NCBI GenBank assembly: GCA_030684935.1
Contig: JAUXXH010000019.1
Span: 39,301 to 103,300, forward strand
Source of the DNA: Pseudolabrys sp.
GTDB taxonomy: Bacteria; Pseudomonadota; Alphaproteobacteria; Rhizobiales; Xanthobacteraceae
DNA length: 64,000 nt
Direction: 5' to 3'
Part shown: positions 26,907 to 35,794 of the stretch, piece by piece
Layout of the letters: every line of letters starts with the position of its first letter
How positions within the stretch are numbered: position 1 is the first letter of the stretch
Notes under the pieces: generated by a model
What the model was told of the DNA's origin: nothing
The model's input: only the letters and a program-made list of their open reading frames with translations
Databases searched by the model: none
Made by a program: the position numbers and the translations under genes

Positions 26907-27676
26907 ACCGCGTCGAGATGCTGATCAAGCTGTCGCCGTGGCTATTCACCATCGGCCTGTTCGTGGTCTGGGAAGCCGCGGTGCACATTTTCCAGATCCC
27001 GGTGTTCTTCCTGCCGCCGCCGACCGCTATCGCGCAGGCCTTTGTCGATTATTCCGGACCGATCGCGCGCAATTCCTGGATCACGCTGCAGACAACGCTG
27101 ATCGGTTTTGGCCTCGCGGTCGGCTTCGGCCTGCTGCTGGGCCTGCTGGTCGGCTGGTCGCGCGCGATCTATGCGGGCCTCTATCCGCTGATGATCGGCT
27201 TCAACGCCATTCCGAAGGTCGCCTTGGTGCCGATCCTGGTGCTGTGGTTCGGCATCGGCTTCGTGCCGGCGGTGCTGACTGCCTTCCTGATCTCGTTCTT
27301 CCCGATCGTGGTGAATGTGGCGACGGGGCTCGCCACCATCGAGCCCGAACTCGAAGACGTGCTCAAGGCGCTGGGCGCCAGCAAGCTCGACATCATGCGC
27401 AAGGTCGGTATCCCGCGCACCCTGCCCTATTTTTTCGGCTCGCTTAAGGTCGCGATCACGCTCGCTTTTGTCGGCTCGGTTATCTCTGAAAGCGTCGCGT
27501 CCAATTACGGCATCGGCAATCTGATGCTGCAGGCGCAGGCGCAGTTCCAGGTGCCGCTGATCTTCGCCGGACTGATCGTGCTGGCCGTCGAAGGCATCGC
27601 CATGTACGCCGTGATGGCAATGCTCGAGAAGCGCATGACCGGCTGGGCGCAGCGCTCCGGCTTCGCCCAGGCTTGA
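26903..27676 (+). CDS. ABC transporter permease, SsuC/TauC-like
   Basis: A 257-residue inner-membrane permease with six predicted helices. The EAA loop that contacts the ATPase reads EPELEDVLKALGASKLDIMRKVGIP. N-terminal FFLPPPTAIAQAF is typical of the nitrate/taurine/sulfonate family. It overlaps the ATPase gene by 4 bases and ends 6 bp before the convergent LysR gene. Confidence 0.95.
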   Translation: MNRVEMLIKLSPWLFTIGLFVVWEAAVHIFQIPVFFLPPPTAIAQAFVDYSGPIARNSWITLQTTLIGFGLAVGFGLLLGLLVGWSRAIYAGLYPLMIGFNAIPKVALVPILVLWFGIGFVPAVLTAFLISFFPIVVNVATGLATIEPELEDVLKALGASKLDIMRKVGIPRTLPYFFGSLKVAITLAFVGSVISESVASNYGIGNLMLQAQAQFQVPLIFAGLIVLAVEGIAMYAVMAMLEKRMTGWAQRSGFAQA

Positions 27677-27682
27677 GGCCGA

Positions 27683-28576
27683 TCACGCGGCCGATTCGGT
27701 CTTCAACGGCGCGGCAATGACGGGCGGCCGGAAAATGATCGCGGCAATATCGTCGGCCAGTTGTTCATAAGCCGGACGTGCACCGCCTTCGCGAAGGAAA
27801 ATGCCGCCATACAGTTCCGGCAACTTGGGCAGCGGTGCATCATCCCACGCCGTCAGCTTCAAGCTGTCGGCCAACCACCGCGTCATCGGCATGATACCGA
27901 GGCCCGCCGCAACAGCGCGGTTGAGGCTCTCGATGCTCGGGCCGGTGAACACGTCTTCCCACTCGAGGCCGGCCGACTTCAGGGCCCGCACCGCGCTCTG
28001 GTGATAGACGCAAGGCTCGCCGTAGGTCACCAGCGGCACCGGTTTGCTGAAATCGAGACGCAGATCTGGCGCACGGCACCAGACGATCTCCTTGGCACAG
28101 CTTTGCCGCGCGTCCGGCGGTGGCGCCTGCGACAGGCCGACAAAGATGTCGATCTCGCCGCTGCGCAGTTCACGCGCCAGCGGCTCATAATAGCCGGTGC
28201 GGACCATGAAACGGACGTCCGGCCAGCGCTTGCGAAAACGTGCCAAAATCTCCGGCAGCACCGACGCGACATAGTCGCTTGAGGTTCCGACGCGGATCAC
28301 CAGCTCCGGCCGGCCGCTGGCGCCGAGATGCACAATCTGGTCGTTGATCGACAGCAGGCGCCGGGCGTAACTGACGACCATTTCCCCGTGCGGCGTCAGG
28401 CTGACGCCCTGGGTGCTGCGGTCGAACAGATCGTCACCGAGCAGGTACTGCAGCCGCTTGATCTGCGCGCTCACCGCCGGCTGGGTCACGCCGAGCGAGG
28501 CCGCTGCCTTGGTGAAGCTTCGCAAATCGACGACGGCTACGAGCGCCCGCAAAAGATCGGTGGGAATGTTGGTCAT
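27683..28576 (-). CDS. LysR-type transcriptional regulator
   Basis: A 297-residue regulator. The N-terminal winged helix-turn-helix (LLRALVAVVDLRSFTKAAASLGVTQPAVSAQIKRL) is followed by a two-lobed effector domain beginning ELVIRVGTSSDY. It is convergent with the ABC importer operon rather than divergent from it, so its target is uncertain; self-regulation through the palindrome at 28623 is likely. ATG 28576 (MTNIPTD) gives the standard N-terminus. The 49 upstream in-frame codons are not family-like and cover the operator. Confidence 0.93.
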   Translation of the reverse strand: MTNIPTDLLRALVAVVDLRSFTKAAASLGVTQPAVSAQIKRLQYLLGDDLFDRSTQGVSLTPHGEMVVSYARRLLSINDQIVHLGASGRPELVIRVGTSSDYVASVLPEILARFRKRWPDVRFMVRTGYYEPLARELRSGEIDIFVGLSQAPPPDARQSCAKEIVWCRAPDLRLDFSKPVPLVTYGEPCVYHQSAVRALKSAGLEWEDVFTGPSIESLNRAVAAGLGIMPMTRWLADSLKLTAWDDAPLPKLPELYGGIFLREGGARPAYEQLADDIAAIIFRPPVIAAPLKTESAA

Positions 28577-28622
28577 GCCGCCCCTACTCCAAATCGCCGC
28601 CCCGGTTATATGCGCACGAACA

Positions 28623-28637
28623 ATACTGGAACAGTAT
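28623..28637 (-). promoter_or_regulatory. LysR-type operator palindrome (ATACTG-GAA-CAGTAT)
   Basis: A perfect 6+3+6 inverted repeat containing the T-N11-A pattern of LysR boxes, 47-61 bp upstream of the lysR ATG. It lies in the gap between the lysR start and the thiolase gene end, so it most plausibly controls the regulator itself. Confidence 0.6.
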
Positions 28638-28731
28638 ACATTAGACCGAGAGAGGCAACGCTGACAATTTCTGTGAAATAGAGCAATCGTTGAGCTACCA
28701 ACGATCCGGCCGGAATCGCGCAAATACGGCG

Positions 28732-29898
28732 TTATTTGATGCGTTCGAGAATGCTCACGTAGTTCGCCACCGCAGTTCCACCCATGTTGAAGATGCCGCC
28801 GAGGCGGGCATTCCTGACCTGCAGATCGCCGGCCGAGCCGGTCAGTTGCATCGCCGTCAGCGCATGCATCGACACGCCCGTGGCGCCGATCGGATGGCCC
28901 TTGGCCTTCAGGCCACCGGACGGATTGACTGGCAGCTTGCCGTCCTTCTGGGTCCAGCCTTCCTTGATGGCGCGCGCACCATCGCCTTCCGCGGTCAGAC
29001 CCATGGCTTCGTATTCGATCAGCTCGGCGACGGTAAAGCAGTCATGGGTCTCGACGAATGACAGATCGCCGAGCGAGAGCCCGGCCTTTTGCAAGGCGCC
29101 ATGCCATGCCTGCGCGCAGCCCTCGAACTTCAGAATGTCGCGTTTCGACATCGGCAGAAAGTCCTGCACGTGTTCGGCGGCGCGGAAGGCTACCGCCTTG
29201 TTGAGCCTGAGCGCGGTTTCGATATCGGTCAGCACCACCGCGGCGGCACCATCCGACACCAGCGAACAGTCGGTGCGCTTGAGCGGCCCGGCGACGAACG
29301 GGTTCTTCTCGCTCTCGGTGCGGCAGAACTCGAAACCCAGGTCCTTGCGCATCTGCGCGTAAGGGTTGCCGACGCCGTTCTTGTGGTTCTTGGCGGCGAT
29401 CATCGCCAGCGCATCGGACTGGTCGCCCCATTTCTGGAAATAGAGCCCGGCGATCTTGCCGAAGATGCCGGCGAAGCCGCCGTCGATATCGGCCTCCTCG
29501 CGCACATAGGAGGCCTTGAGCAGATTGCGGCCAATCTCGGCAGCCGGCGTGGTGGTCATCTGCTCGACACCGACCGCCAGCACGACTCGCGCCGCGCGCG
29601 CCTCGATCGCCCTGATGCCCTGATGCACGGCGGCCGAGCCGGTGGCGCAGGCATTCTCCACCCGTACCGCCCGCTTGAAGCGCAGATCGGGCGACGCCTG
29701 GAGCACCAGCGAGGCGGTAAAATCCTGCGCCGAGAAACCGGCATTGAAATGGCCGAGCACGATCTCATCGACATCCTTGGCGGATAGTCCGGCATCGGCA
29801 AGGGCTTCGGTTGCTACGCGGACGATCAGGCTTTCGACCGTCTCATCGGCCAGCTTGCCGAATGCGGTATGGGCCCAGCCGACAATTGCCGCAGTCAT
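28732..29898 (-). CDS. Thiolase family protein (acetyl-CoA acetyltransferase, SCP2-like)
   Basis: A 388-residue condensing/thiolytic enzyme. The acyl-accepting cysteine is in VENACATGSAA; the catalytic histidines are in VETHDCFTVAE and GLKAKGHPIGATG; NMGGTA is near the end. The HDCF-type motif places it in the SCP-x/SCP2 thiolase branch rather than the classical PhaA/FadA branch. It probably cleaves or forms a 3-ketoacyl-CoA; the chain length is unknown. It stands alone, divergent from the D,D-carboxypeptidase gene. Confidence 0.9.
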   Translation of the reverse strand: MTAAIVGWAHTAFGKLADETVESLIVRVATEALADAGLSAKDVDEIVLGHFNAGFSAQDFTASLVLQASPDLRFKRAVRVENACATGSAAVHQGIRAIEARAARVVLAVGVEQMTTTPAAEIGRNLLKASYVREEADIDGGFAGIFGKIAGLYFQKWGDQSDALAMIAAKNHKNGVGNPYAQMRKDLGFEFCRTESEKNPFVAGPLKRTDCSLVSDGAAAVVLTDIETALRLNKAVAFRAAEHVQDFLPMSKRDILKFEGCAQAWHGALQKAGLSLGDLSFVETHDCFTVAELIEYEAMGLTAEGDGARAIKEGWTQKDGKLPVNPSGGLKAKGHPIGATGVSMHALTAMQLTGSAGDLQVRNARLGGIFNMGGTAVANYVSILERIK

Positions 29899-30083
29899 CG
29901 CCTCTCTCCTTTGTCGTCTTGCCGAACTTTGGTCGCATTACACGTCGATTACTAGCGGGAGTCACCATAGTTTCAATTGGCGGCGGAGCGGCTTTGCCTC
30001 CCGTCGCAACCTTGGGTAACCTGCCGTCAGCGCATGGAACTCACCCGATTCCAGACCCGAGCCCGACCGGATCGCGACCTGTA

Positions 30084-31343
30084 ATGCTCTTTTCCCGCTC
30101 CCGCTGCCGTGCCCTGATCGTCGGCTTTGCCGCCTGCGGTTTGCTGTCGCTGTCGGGCGCCGGCCGCGTCCAGGCCGAAGCCCTGCTGCTGATCGAGGCC
30201 TCGACCGGCAAGGTGCTGCATGCGGAGAACGCCACATTCCCGTGGTATCCGGCCTCCATCACAAAGGTGATGACCGCCTACGCCACGCTGCGCGCGGTCA
30301 AGGAGAAGAAGATCACCCTCGACACGCCGCTGACCATGTCGCGCAATGCGGTGGCGCAGCAGCCCGTCAAAATGGGATTCAAGCTCGGTACCACCGTCAC
30401 GGTCGATAACGCGCTGAAGATGATCATGGTCCGGTCGGCCAACGACGTTTCGGTGGCGATTGCCGAAGGCGTCGGCGGCTCGATCGAGGGCTTTGCCGAT
30501 ATCATGAACGCCAACGCCCGCCGGCTCGGCATGTCGCAGACCCATTTCGTCAATCCGAACGGCCTGCCGTCGGAAGGTCACGTCTCCTCAGCCCGCGACC
30601 TCGGCATTCTGGCGCGGGCGCTGATCCGCGAATTTCCGGAATACGACCACTACTGGAACATCTCCGCCATCCGCCACGGCAACCGGATCATGCGCAACTA
30701 CAACAGCCTGATCGATCGCTATCCCGGCACCGACGGCATGAAGACCGGCTTCATCTGCGCCTCCGGCTACAACATGGTCGCCTCCGCGACCCGCAATGGC
30801 CGAAGGCTGATCGCCGTCGTGCTCGGCGCCTATTCCGGCCTGGTGCGCGCCCAGAAGGCGGCGCAACTGCTTGAGCGCGGTTTCGCCAGCGGCGGCCTGA
30901 CCTGGCTGACGCCATCGCTCGGCACCGTCGACGCGCTGGCGCCGATCGATGCGCAGCCGCCGAACCTGCGCGAGGAAATGTGCGGCGGTCACCGGCGCAA
31001 GCCGCCGTCCGAGGACAATCAGGAAGAAGATGTGGTGGCCGATGCGGCCGCCAGTGGCGAAGCCGAATCGGGCCAAGCCTTCATGCTGTCCAGTCTGAAG
31101 CCGGCGAATGGCAAGTTCGTGCTCGGACCGCCGGTCGAAACCGCAGCACCGGTCGTTGTCTTCACCGGTCCGGCCGGCCAGCCCGACGTCATCGTGCGCA
31201 CGCCGACGCCGGCGCCAAAAAAGAAGACGGCGACCAAACCGGCGAAGCCGGCGGCTGACAAATCGGCAAAGTCGGCCACCAAAAAACCGGCTGCCTCCAA
31301 GCCGGCGGCGGCCAAGCCGAAGGTCACGTCGGCCGGCCAATGA
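30084..31343 (+). CDS. D-alanyl-D-alanine carboxypeptidase (peptidase S11) with Lys/Ala/Pro-rich tail
   Basis: A 419-residue periplasmic low-molecular-weight penicillin-binding protein that trims the terminal D-alanine of peptidoglycan. A signal peptide (VGFAACGLLSLSGAGRVQA) precedes the catalytic set S58-x-x-K61 (ASITK), S118-A-N120 and K220-T-G. After the catalytic domain there is no usual amphipathic anchor. Instead a long disordered region ends in about 45 residues rich in lysine, alanine and proline (KKTATKPAKPAADKSAKSA), possibly binding wall polymers or acidic surfaces. ATG 30084 is preferred over an in-frame codon 273 bp upstream inside the thiolase gene. It overlaps the CobW gene start in ATGA. 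Confidence 0.92.
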   Translation: MLFSRSRCRALIVGFAACGLLSLSGAGRVQAEALLLIEASTGKVLHAENATFPWYPASITKVMTAYATLRAVKEKKITLDTPLTMSRNAVAQQPVKMGFKLGTTVTVDNALKMIMVRSANDVSVAIAEGVGGSIEGFADIMNANARRLGMSQTHFVNPNGLPSEGHVSSARDLGILARALIREFPEYDHYWNISAIRHGNRIMRNYNSLIDRYPGTDGMKTGFICASGYNMVASATRNGRRLIAVVLGAYSGLVRAQKAAQLLERGFASGGLTWLTPSLGTVDALAPIDAQPPNLREEMCGGHRRKPPSEDNQEEDVVADAAASGEAESGQAFMLSSLKPANGKFVLGPPVETAAPVVVFTGPAGQPDVIVRTPTPAPKKKTATKPAKPAADKSAKSATKKPAASKPAAAKPKVTSAGQ

Positions 31344-32503
31344 GCGGAACCGGCGCCAGCGCCAGCCGGCGCGAGCCACCCACGCCCATTCCGTTGACGG
31401 TGCTGACGGGCTTCCTCGGCGCCGGCAAGACCACGCTGCTCAACAGGTTGCTCAAGGACCCGGCGTTCGGCGAGACCGCCGTCATCATCAACGAATTCGG
31501 CGACGTCGCGCTCGACCATCTGCTGGTCGAATATGTCGGCGACAACATGGTGCTGCTGCAATCGGGCTGCCTGTGCTGCACCATACGCGGCGACCTGGTC
31601 GACGCGCTGGAAACGCTGCTGCGCGACCTCGACAACGGACGCTGTACGTTCCGCCGCGTGCTGCTGGAGACCACGGGACTGGCCGATCCGGCGCCGGTGC
31701 TGCAAACCGCCATGGCGCACCCGTACCTCGTGATGCGCTACCGCCTCGATGGCGTGATCACCGTGGTCGACGCGGTCAACGGCGAAGCCACGCTCGATGC
31801 CCATGCCGAAGCCGTCAAGCAGGCGGCCATGGCCGACCGCATCGTGCTGAGCAAGACCGACATGGCCAGCGAGGCGCAACGCGCGGGCATCGCCGCCCGT
31901 CTGCAGGCGCTCAATCCGGCGGCAATCATCCTCGACGCCGCCAAAGGCGAAGCCACGGCGGAGCGCCTGTTGAATTGCGGTCTGTACGATCCCGGCCGCA
32001 AGATCCCCGACGTCAAGAAATGGCTGGCGGAAGAGGCCTATGCCGACGCCCACCGCCATGACCATGGTCACCCACATGGTCATGCACATGGGCATGACCA
32101 TCATCACCTCGACCGCAACCGCCACGACGCCCACATCGCCTCGTTCGTGCTCACGGCCGAAGCGGCAATCCCGGCCGGCACGCTGGAGATGTTCCTCGAG
32201 CTGTTGCGCGCGAATTACGGCACCCAGCTGTTGCGCATCAAGGGCATCGTGAAGCTGGCCGAAATGCCCGATACGCCGGTCGTGGTGCACGGCGTGCAGC
32301 ATGTGTTCCATCCGACCGCACGGCTGGAGCGCTGGCCGGACGACGACCACCGCACGCGCATTGTCGTCATCACCCGCGACCTGCCGGAGCGCACCGTGCG
32401 CGAGCTGTTCGAGGCCTTTATCGGCAACGCCGCCCCCGATCGCCCGGACCGCGCCGCCTTGACCGACAATCCGCTGGTCCCGTTCGGCGGCGTCGACCGT
32501 TAG
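31340..32503 (+). CDS. CobW/COG0523 GTPase, metal chaperone with His-rich loop
   Basis: A 387-residue GTPase. Walker A is GFLGAGKTT (K30), and the metal-binding GCLCC motif has C77, C79 and C80; VLLETTGLADPAP and SKTD complete the G domain. A linker at about 237-257 is almost entirely histidine, aspartate and glycine, a zinc-binding trait of the family, before the C-terminal CobW domain. Members insert or allocate zinc or other metals to client enzymes. It is translationally coupled to the D,D-carboxypeptidase gene. No cobalamin genes surround it, so a zinc role is favoured over cobalt. Confidence 0.9.
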   Translation: MSGTGASASRREPPTPIPLTVLTGFLGAGKTTLLNRLLKDPAFGETAVIINEFGDVALDHLLVEYVGDNMVLLQSGCLCCTIRGDLVDALETLLRDLDNGRCTFRRVLLETTGLADPAPVLQTAMAHPYLVMRYRLDGVITVVDAVNGEATLDAHAEAVKQAAMADRIVLSKTDMASEAQRAGIAARLQALNPAAIILDAAKGEATAERLLNCGLYDPGRKIPDVKKWLAEEAYADAHRHDHGHPHGHAHGHDHHHLDRNRHDAHIASFVLTAEAAIPAGTLEMFLELLRANYGTQLLRIKGIVKLAEMPDTPVVVHGVQHVFHPTARLERWPDDDHRTRIVVITRDLPERTVRELFEAFIGNAAPDRPDRAALTDNPLVPFGGVDR

Positions 32504-32607
32504 CACGCTGCCAAATGCCGCCTTGCGCGGCGCGCCGACTCGACTCATGCTGATTATCGACCGCCGGCCGCGCCCGGACCATAATCGGCGGCGGATGGGG
32601 AAACGTC

Positions 32608-34293
32608 ATGCAACGGCCGATGGAGCGCCCTTGGCTGCAGCATTATCCGCCCGGTGTCGCCGCCGAGATCGACCCGACGCGCTATCCCTCGCTGGTGGCG
32701 ATGCTGGAAGAGAGTTTCCAGGCCCACCGCGAGCGGCCGGCCTTCATCTGCATGGGCAAGAGCATGACCTATGCCGAGCTCGACGCGGCTTCGTCCGCTT
32801 TCGCCGCGTGGCTCCAGGGCAAAGGGCTCGAGCGCGGCGCCCGCGTCGCCATCATGATGCCGAACGTGCTGCAGTATCCGGTGGCGATCGCCGGCATACT
32901 GCGCGCCGGCTTCACCGTGGTGAACGTCAATCCGCTGTACAAACCACGCGAACTGGAATTCCAGCTCAACGATGCCGGCGCCGAGGCCATCATCGTGCTG
33001 GAAAACTTCGCCCATGTATTGCAGCAGGCGCTGCCGCACACGCGCGTCAAACATGTCGTGGTCGCCACCATGGGCGACATGCTCGGTACGCTGAAGGGCG
33101 CCGTGGTCAATACCGTGGTCCGCCGCGTCAAGAAGATGGTGCCGGCCTACAGCCTGCCCCAGGCCACGCGGTTCAACGACGCGCTCGCCGCCGGCCGTAG
33201 ACGGACATTGACGAAGCCGGCCATCGGACCCGACGACCTCGCCTTCCTGCAATATACCGGCGGCACCACCGGCGTGGCCAAGGGCGCCATGCTGCTGCAC
33301 CGGAACGTGGTCGCCAACCTGTTGCAGGTGGATGCCTGGCAGCAGCCGATTTTGGCTGCGCCGCCGAAGGTCGATCGCATGATCGTCGTCACCGCGCTGC
33401 CGCTCTATCATATCTTCGCGCTGACGGCCTGCTTCCTGTTCAGCGTCCGCAACGGCGGCTTGAGCTTGCTGATCCCCAATCCGCGCGACATTCCCGGCCT
33501 GATCAAGGAACTGTCGAAATACAAGGTGAACTCGTTCCCGGCGGTCAACACGCTGTACAACGCGCTGCTGCATCATCCCGACTTCGGCAAGCTCGACTGG
33601 AGCATGCTCAAATGCGCCATCGGCGGCGGCATGGCCGTGCAGAAGGCGGTGGCCGACGCCTGGTTCAAGGCAACCGGGCGCCCGATCATCGAAGGCTACG
33701 GCCTGTCGGAAACATCGCCGCTGCTGACCTGCAACCGCGCCGACATCCCGGAATGGACCGGCACCATCGGGCTGCCCGTCTCGTCGACCGACATCGCCAT
33801 CCGTGACGACCACAACGCCGATGTGCCGATGGGCGAGCGCGGCGAGATTTGCGCGCGCGGACCGCAGGTGATGCCGGGCTACTGGCAGCGGCCGGAGGAA
33901 ACCGCGCTGGTGATGACGGAGGACGGCTTTTTCCGCACCGGCGACATCGGCACCATGGACGAACAGGGCCGCGTCACCATCGTCGACCGCAAGAAGGATA
34001 TGATCTCGGTCTCCGGCTTCAAGGTGTTTCCGGCCGAAGTCGAGGAAGTGGCGATGCTGCATGGCGGCATTCTCGAATGCGCCGCCATCGGCATTCCAGA
34101 TGACCATTCCGGCGAAGCGGTGAAGCTGTTCGCTGTCAAGAAGGCCACCGACCTGAACGAGGTGGACCTGCGCCGCCACATGCTCGGCCAGCTTGCCAGC
34201 TACAAGGTGCCAAAACATATCGAGTTTCGCGAAGAATTGCCGAAGACCAATGTCGGCAAGATTCTGCGCCGCGCGCTGCGGGAGGGAACATGA
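32608..34293 (+). CDS. fadD: Long-chain fatty acid--CoA ligase
   Basis: A 561-residue AMP-forming ligase that activates long-chain fatty acids. QYTGGTTGVAKGAMLLHRN is the A3 loop and EGYGLSETSP the A5 motif. FFRTGDIGTMDEQGRVTIVDRKKDMI is the A7/A8 region, and KTNVGKILRR carries the catalytic lysine. The opening (PWLQHYPPGVAAEID and YPSLVAMLEESF) is typical of FadD. It heads an overlapping set with a DUF924 gene and a DapA-like gene, a grouping with no known pathway logic. Confidence 0.93.
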   Translation: MQRPMERPWLQHYPPGVAAEIDPTRYPSLVAMLEESFQAHRERPAFICMGKSMTYAELDAASSAFAAWLQGKGLERGARVAIMMPNVLQYPVAIAGILRAGFTVVNVNPLYKPRELEFQLNDAGAEAIIVLENFAHVLQQALPHTRVKHVVVATMGDMLGTLKGAVVNTVVRRVKKMVPAYSLPQATRFNDALAAGRRRTLTKPAIGPDDLAFLQYTGGTTGVAKGAMLLHRNVVANLLQVDAWQQPILAAPPKVDRMIVVTALPLYHIFALTACFLFSVRNGGLSLLIPNPRDIPGLIKELSKYKVNSFPAVNTLYNALLHHPDFGKLDWSMLKCAIGGGMAVQKAVADAWFKATGRPIIEGYGLSETSPLLTCNRADIPEWTGTIGLPVSSTDIAIRDDHNADVPMGERGEICARGPQVMPGYWQRPEETALVMTEDGFFRTGDIGTMDEQGRVTIVDRKKDMISVSGFKVFPAEVEEVAMLHGGILECAAIGIPDDHSGEAVKLFAVKKATDLNEVDLRRHMLGQLASYKVPKHIEFREELPKTNVGKILRRALREGT

Positions 34294-34835
34294 CGACCGA
34301 TCAAGCCACCACCATTGTCTCGTTCTGGCAGAAGGCCGGGCCGGCGATGTGGTACAAGAAGGATACCGCCTTCGACAATGAAATCCGGCGGCGCTTTCTG
34401 CCGCTGCATGAGGCCGCTGCCGCGGGCACACGGACCGACTGGACGCAATCGGCGCAGGGCACGCTGGCGCTGTTGATCCTGCTCGACCAGTTTCCGCGCA
34501 ACATGTTTCGCGGCGAGGCGCGGATGTTCGCCACCGACGAACAGGCCCGCACGCTCGCCGCCTCCGCCATCGTGCGCGGCTTCGACTCACAGGTGGACGC
34601 CGACATGCGTGGCTTTTTCTACCTGCCCTTCATGCATTCCGAGGTCATGGCCGACCAGGACCTGGCCATCACGCTGTACACGGCAGCGGATGACGCCGAC
34701 GGCCTGAAATGGGCGCACTTGCACGCCGATATCATCCGCCGCTTCGGCCGGTTCCCGCATCGCAACGAGGTGCTTGGCCGCACCACCACGCCCGAGGAAC
34801 AGGCCTTCCTCGACAGCGGCGGTTTTGCCGGTTGA
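34290..34835 (+). CDS. DUF924 family protein
   Basis: A 181-residue soluble alpha-helical protein with family motifs [31 protein letters not shown] and [13 protein letters not shown]924 proteins adopt a TPR-like fold and have no established function. It overlaps fadD by 4 bases (ATGA), and its stop overlaps the DapA-like start (TGATG), so the three genes are probably co-translated. Confidence 0.9.
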   Translation: MTTDQATTIVSFWQKAGPAMWYKKDTAFDNEIRRRFLPLHEAAAAGTRTDWTQSAQGTLALLILLDQFPRNMFRGEARMFATDEQARTLAASAIVRGFDSQVDADMRGFFYLPFMHSEVMADQDLAITLYTAADDADGLKWAHLHADIIRRFGRFPHRNEVLGRTTTPEEQAFLDSGGFAG

Positions 34836-35725
34836 TGGACACGCGCATGACCGACCTGCATGGTGTGTTTCCCTACCTGGTGTCGCCCATCGATGCCTCC
34901 GGCCGCATTCTCACCGACGTGCTGGGACGGCTTTCGTCCGACCTGATCGACGCCGGGGTGCATGGCCTGACGCCGCTCGGCTCGACCGGGGAATTCGCTT
35001 ACCTCGATCGCGCCCAGCGCAGCGCCGTGGTGCAGGCCACCATCGAGGCGGCAAACGGACGCGTCCCCGTGATCGCCGGCGTCGCCTCGACGGCGACTGC
35101 GGACGCCGTCGATCAGGCGAAGGCGTATCAGGCGCTCGGCGCCGACGGCATTCTCGCCATTCTCGAAGCCTATTTTCCGCTGAAGGATGCGCAGATCGAG
35201 GCCTACTTCCGCGCCATCGCCGACGCGGTCGACATTCCGGTGGTGCTCTACACCAACCCGCAGTTCCAGCGCAGCGACCTGACCCTCGATGTCATCGCCC
35301 GCCTCTCGGCGCATCCCCGCATCCGCTACATCAAGGATGCGTCGACCAACACCGGGCGCTTGCTCTCGATCATGAACCGCGCGCCGGACATGAAAGTGTT
35401 CTCGGCATCCGCGCATATTCCGGCCGCGGTGATGCTGATCGGCGGCGTCGGCTGGATGGCGGGACCCGCCTGCATCGTGCCGCGCCAGAGCGTGCGGCTC
35501 TACGACCTCTGCCGCGCCGGGCAATGGCCGGAGGCGCTCACCCTGCAACGCGACTTGTGGCGCATCAACGAGGCCTTCGCCCGCTTCAACCTCGCCGCCT
35601 GCATCAAGGCCGGCTTGCAGATCCAGGGCTACGCCGTCGGCGACCCGGTGCCGCCGCAGGCCGCGCTTTCCGCCGATGACCGCAAGGCGGTCGAGGCCAT
35701 TCTGGCGCAGGTCGCCAATCTCTAA
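34835..35725 (+). CDS. DapA/NAL-superfamily aldolase or lyase
   Basis: A 296-residue class I aldolase-type barrel. The Schiff-base lysine is in RYIKDAST, the catalytic tyrosine in VVLYTNP, and the GSTGEFAYL loop binds the pyruvate-type carboxylate. The superfamily includes dihydrodipicolinate synthase, N-acetylneuraminate lyase and sugar-acid aldolases; lysine synthesis is not implied by the neighbours, so a catabolic aldolase is equally likely. The start overlaps the upstream stop; a second ATG lies at 34847. Confidence 0.85.
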   Translation: MDTRMTDLHGVFPYLVSPIDASGRILTDVLGRLSSDLIDAGVHGLTPLGSTGEFAYLDRAQRSAVVQATIEAANGRVPVIAGVASTATADAVDQAKAYQALGADGILAILEAYFPLKDAQIEAYFRAIADAVDIPVVLYTNPQFQRSDLTLDVIARLSAHPRIRYIKDASTNTGRLLSIMNRAPDMKVFSASAHIPAAVMLIGGVGWMAGPACIVPRQSVRLYDLCRAGQWPEALTLQRDLWRINEAFARFNLAACIKAGLQIQGYAVGDPVPPQAALSADDRKAVEAILAQVANL

Positions 35726-35794
35726 AGCCTCTGAGTTTGCAGGCGAATTCAGCCGTCCAACCGATTCTTAAGGCTTCCTTGCTAAGCGGAGCGG

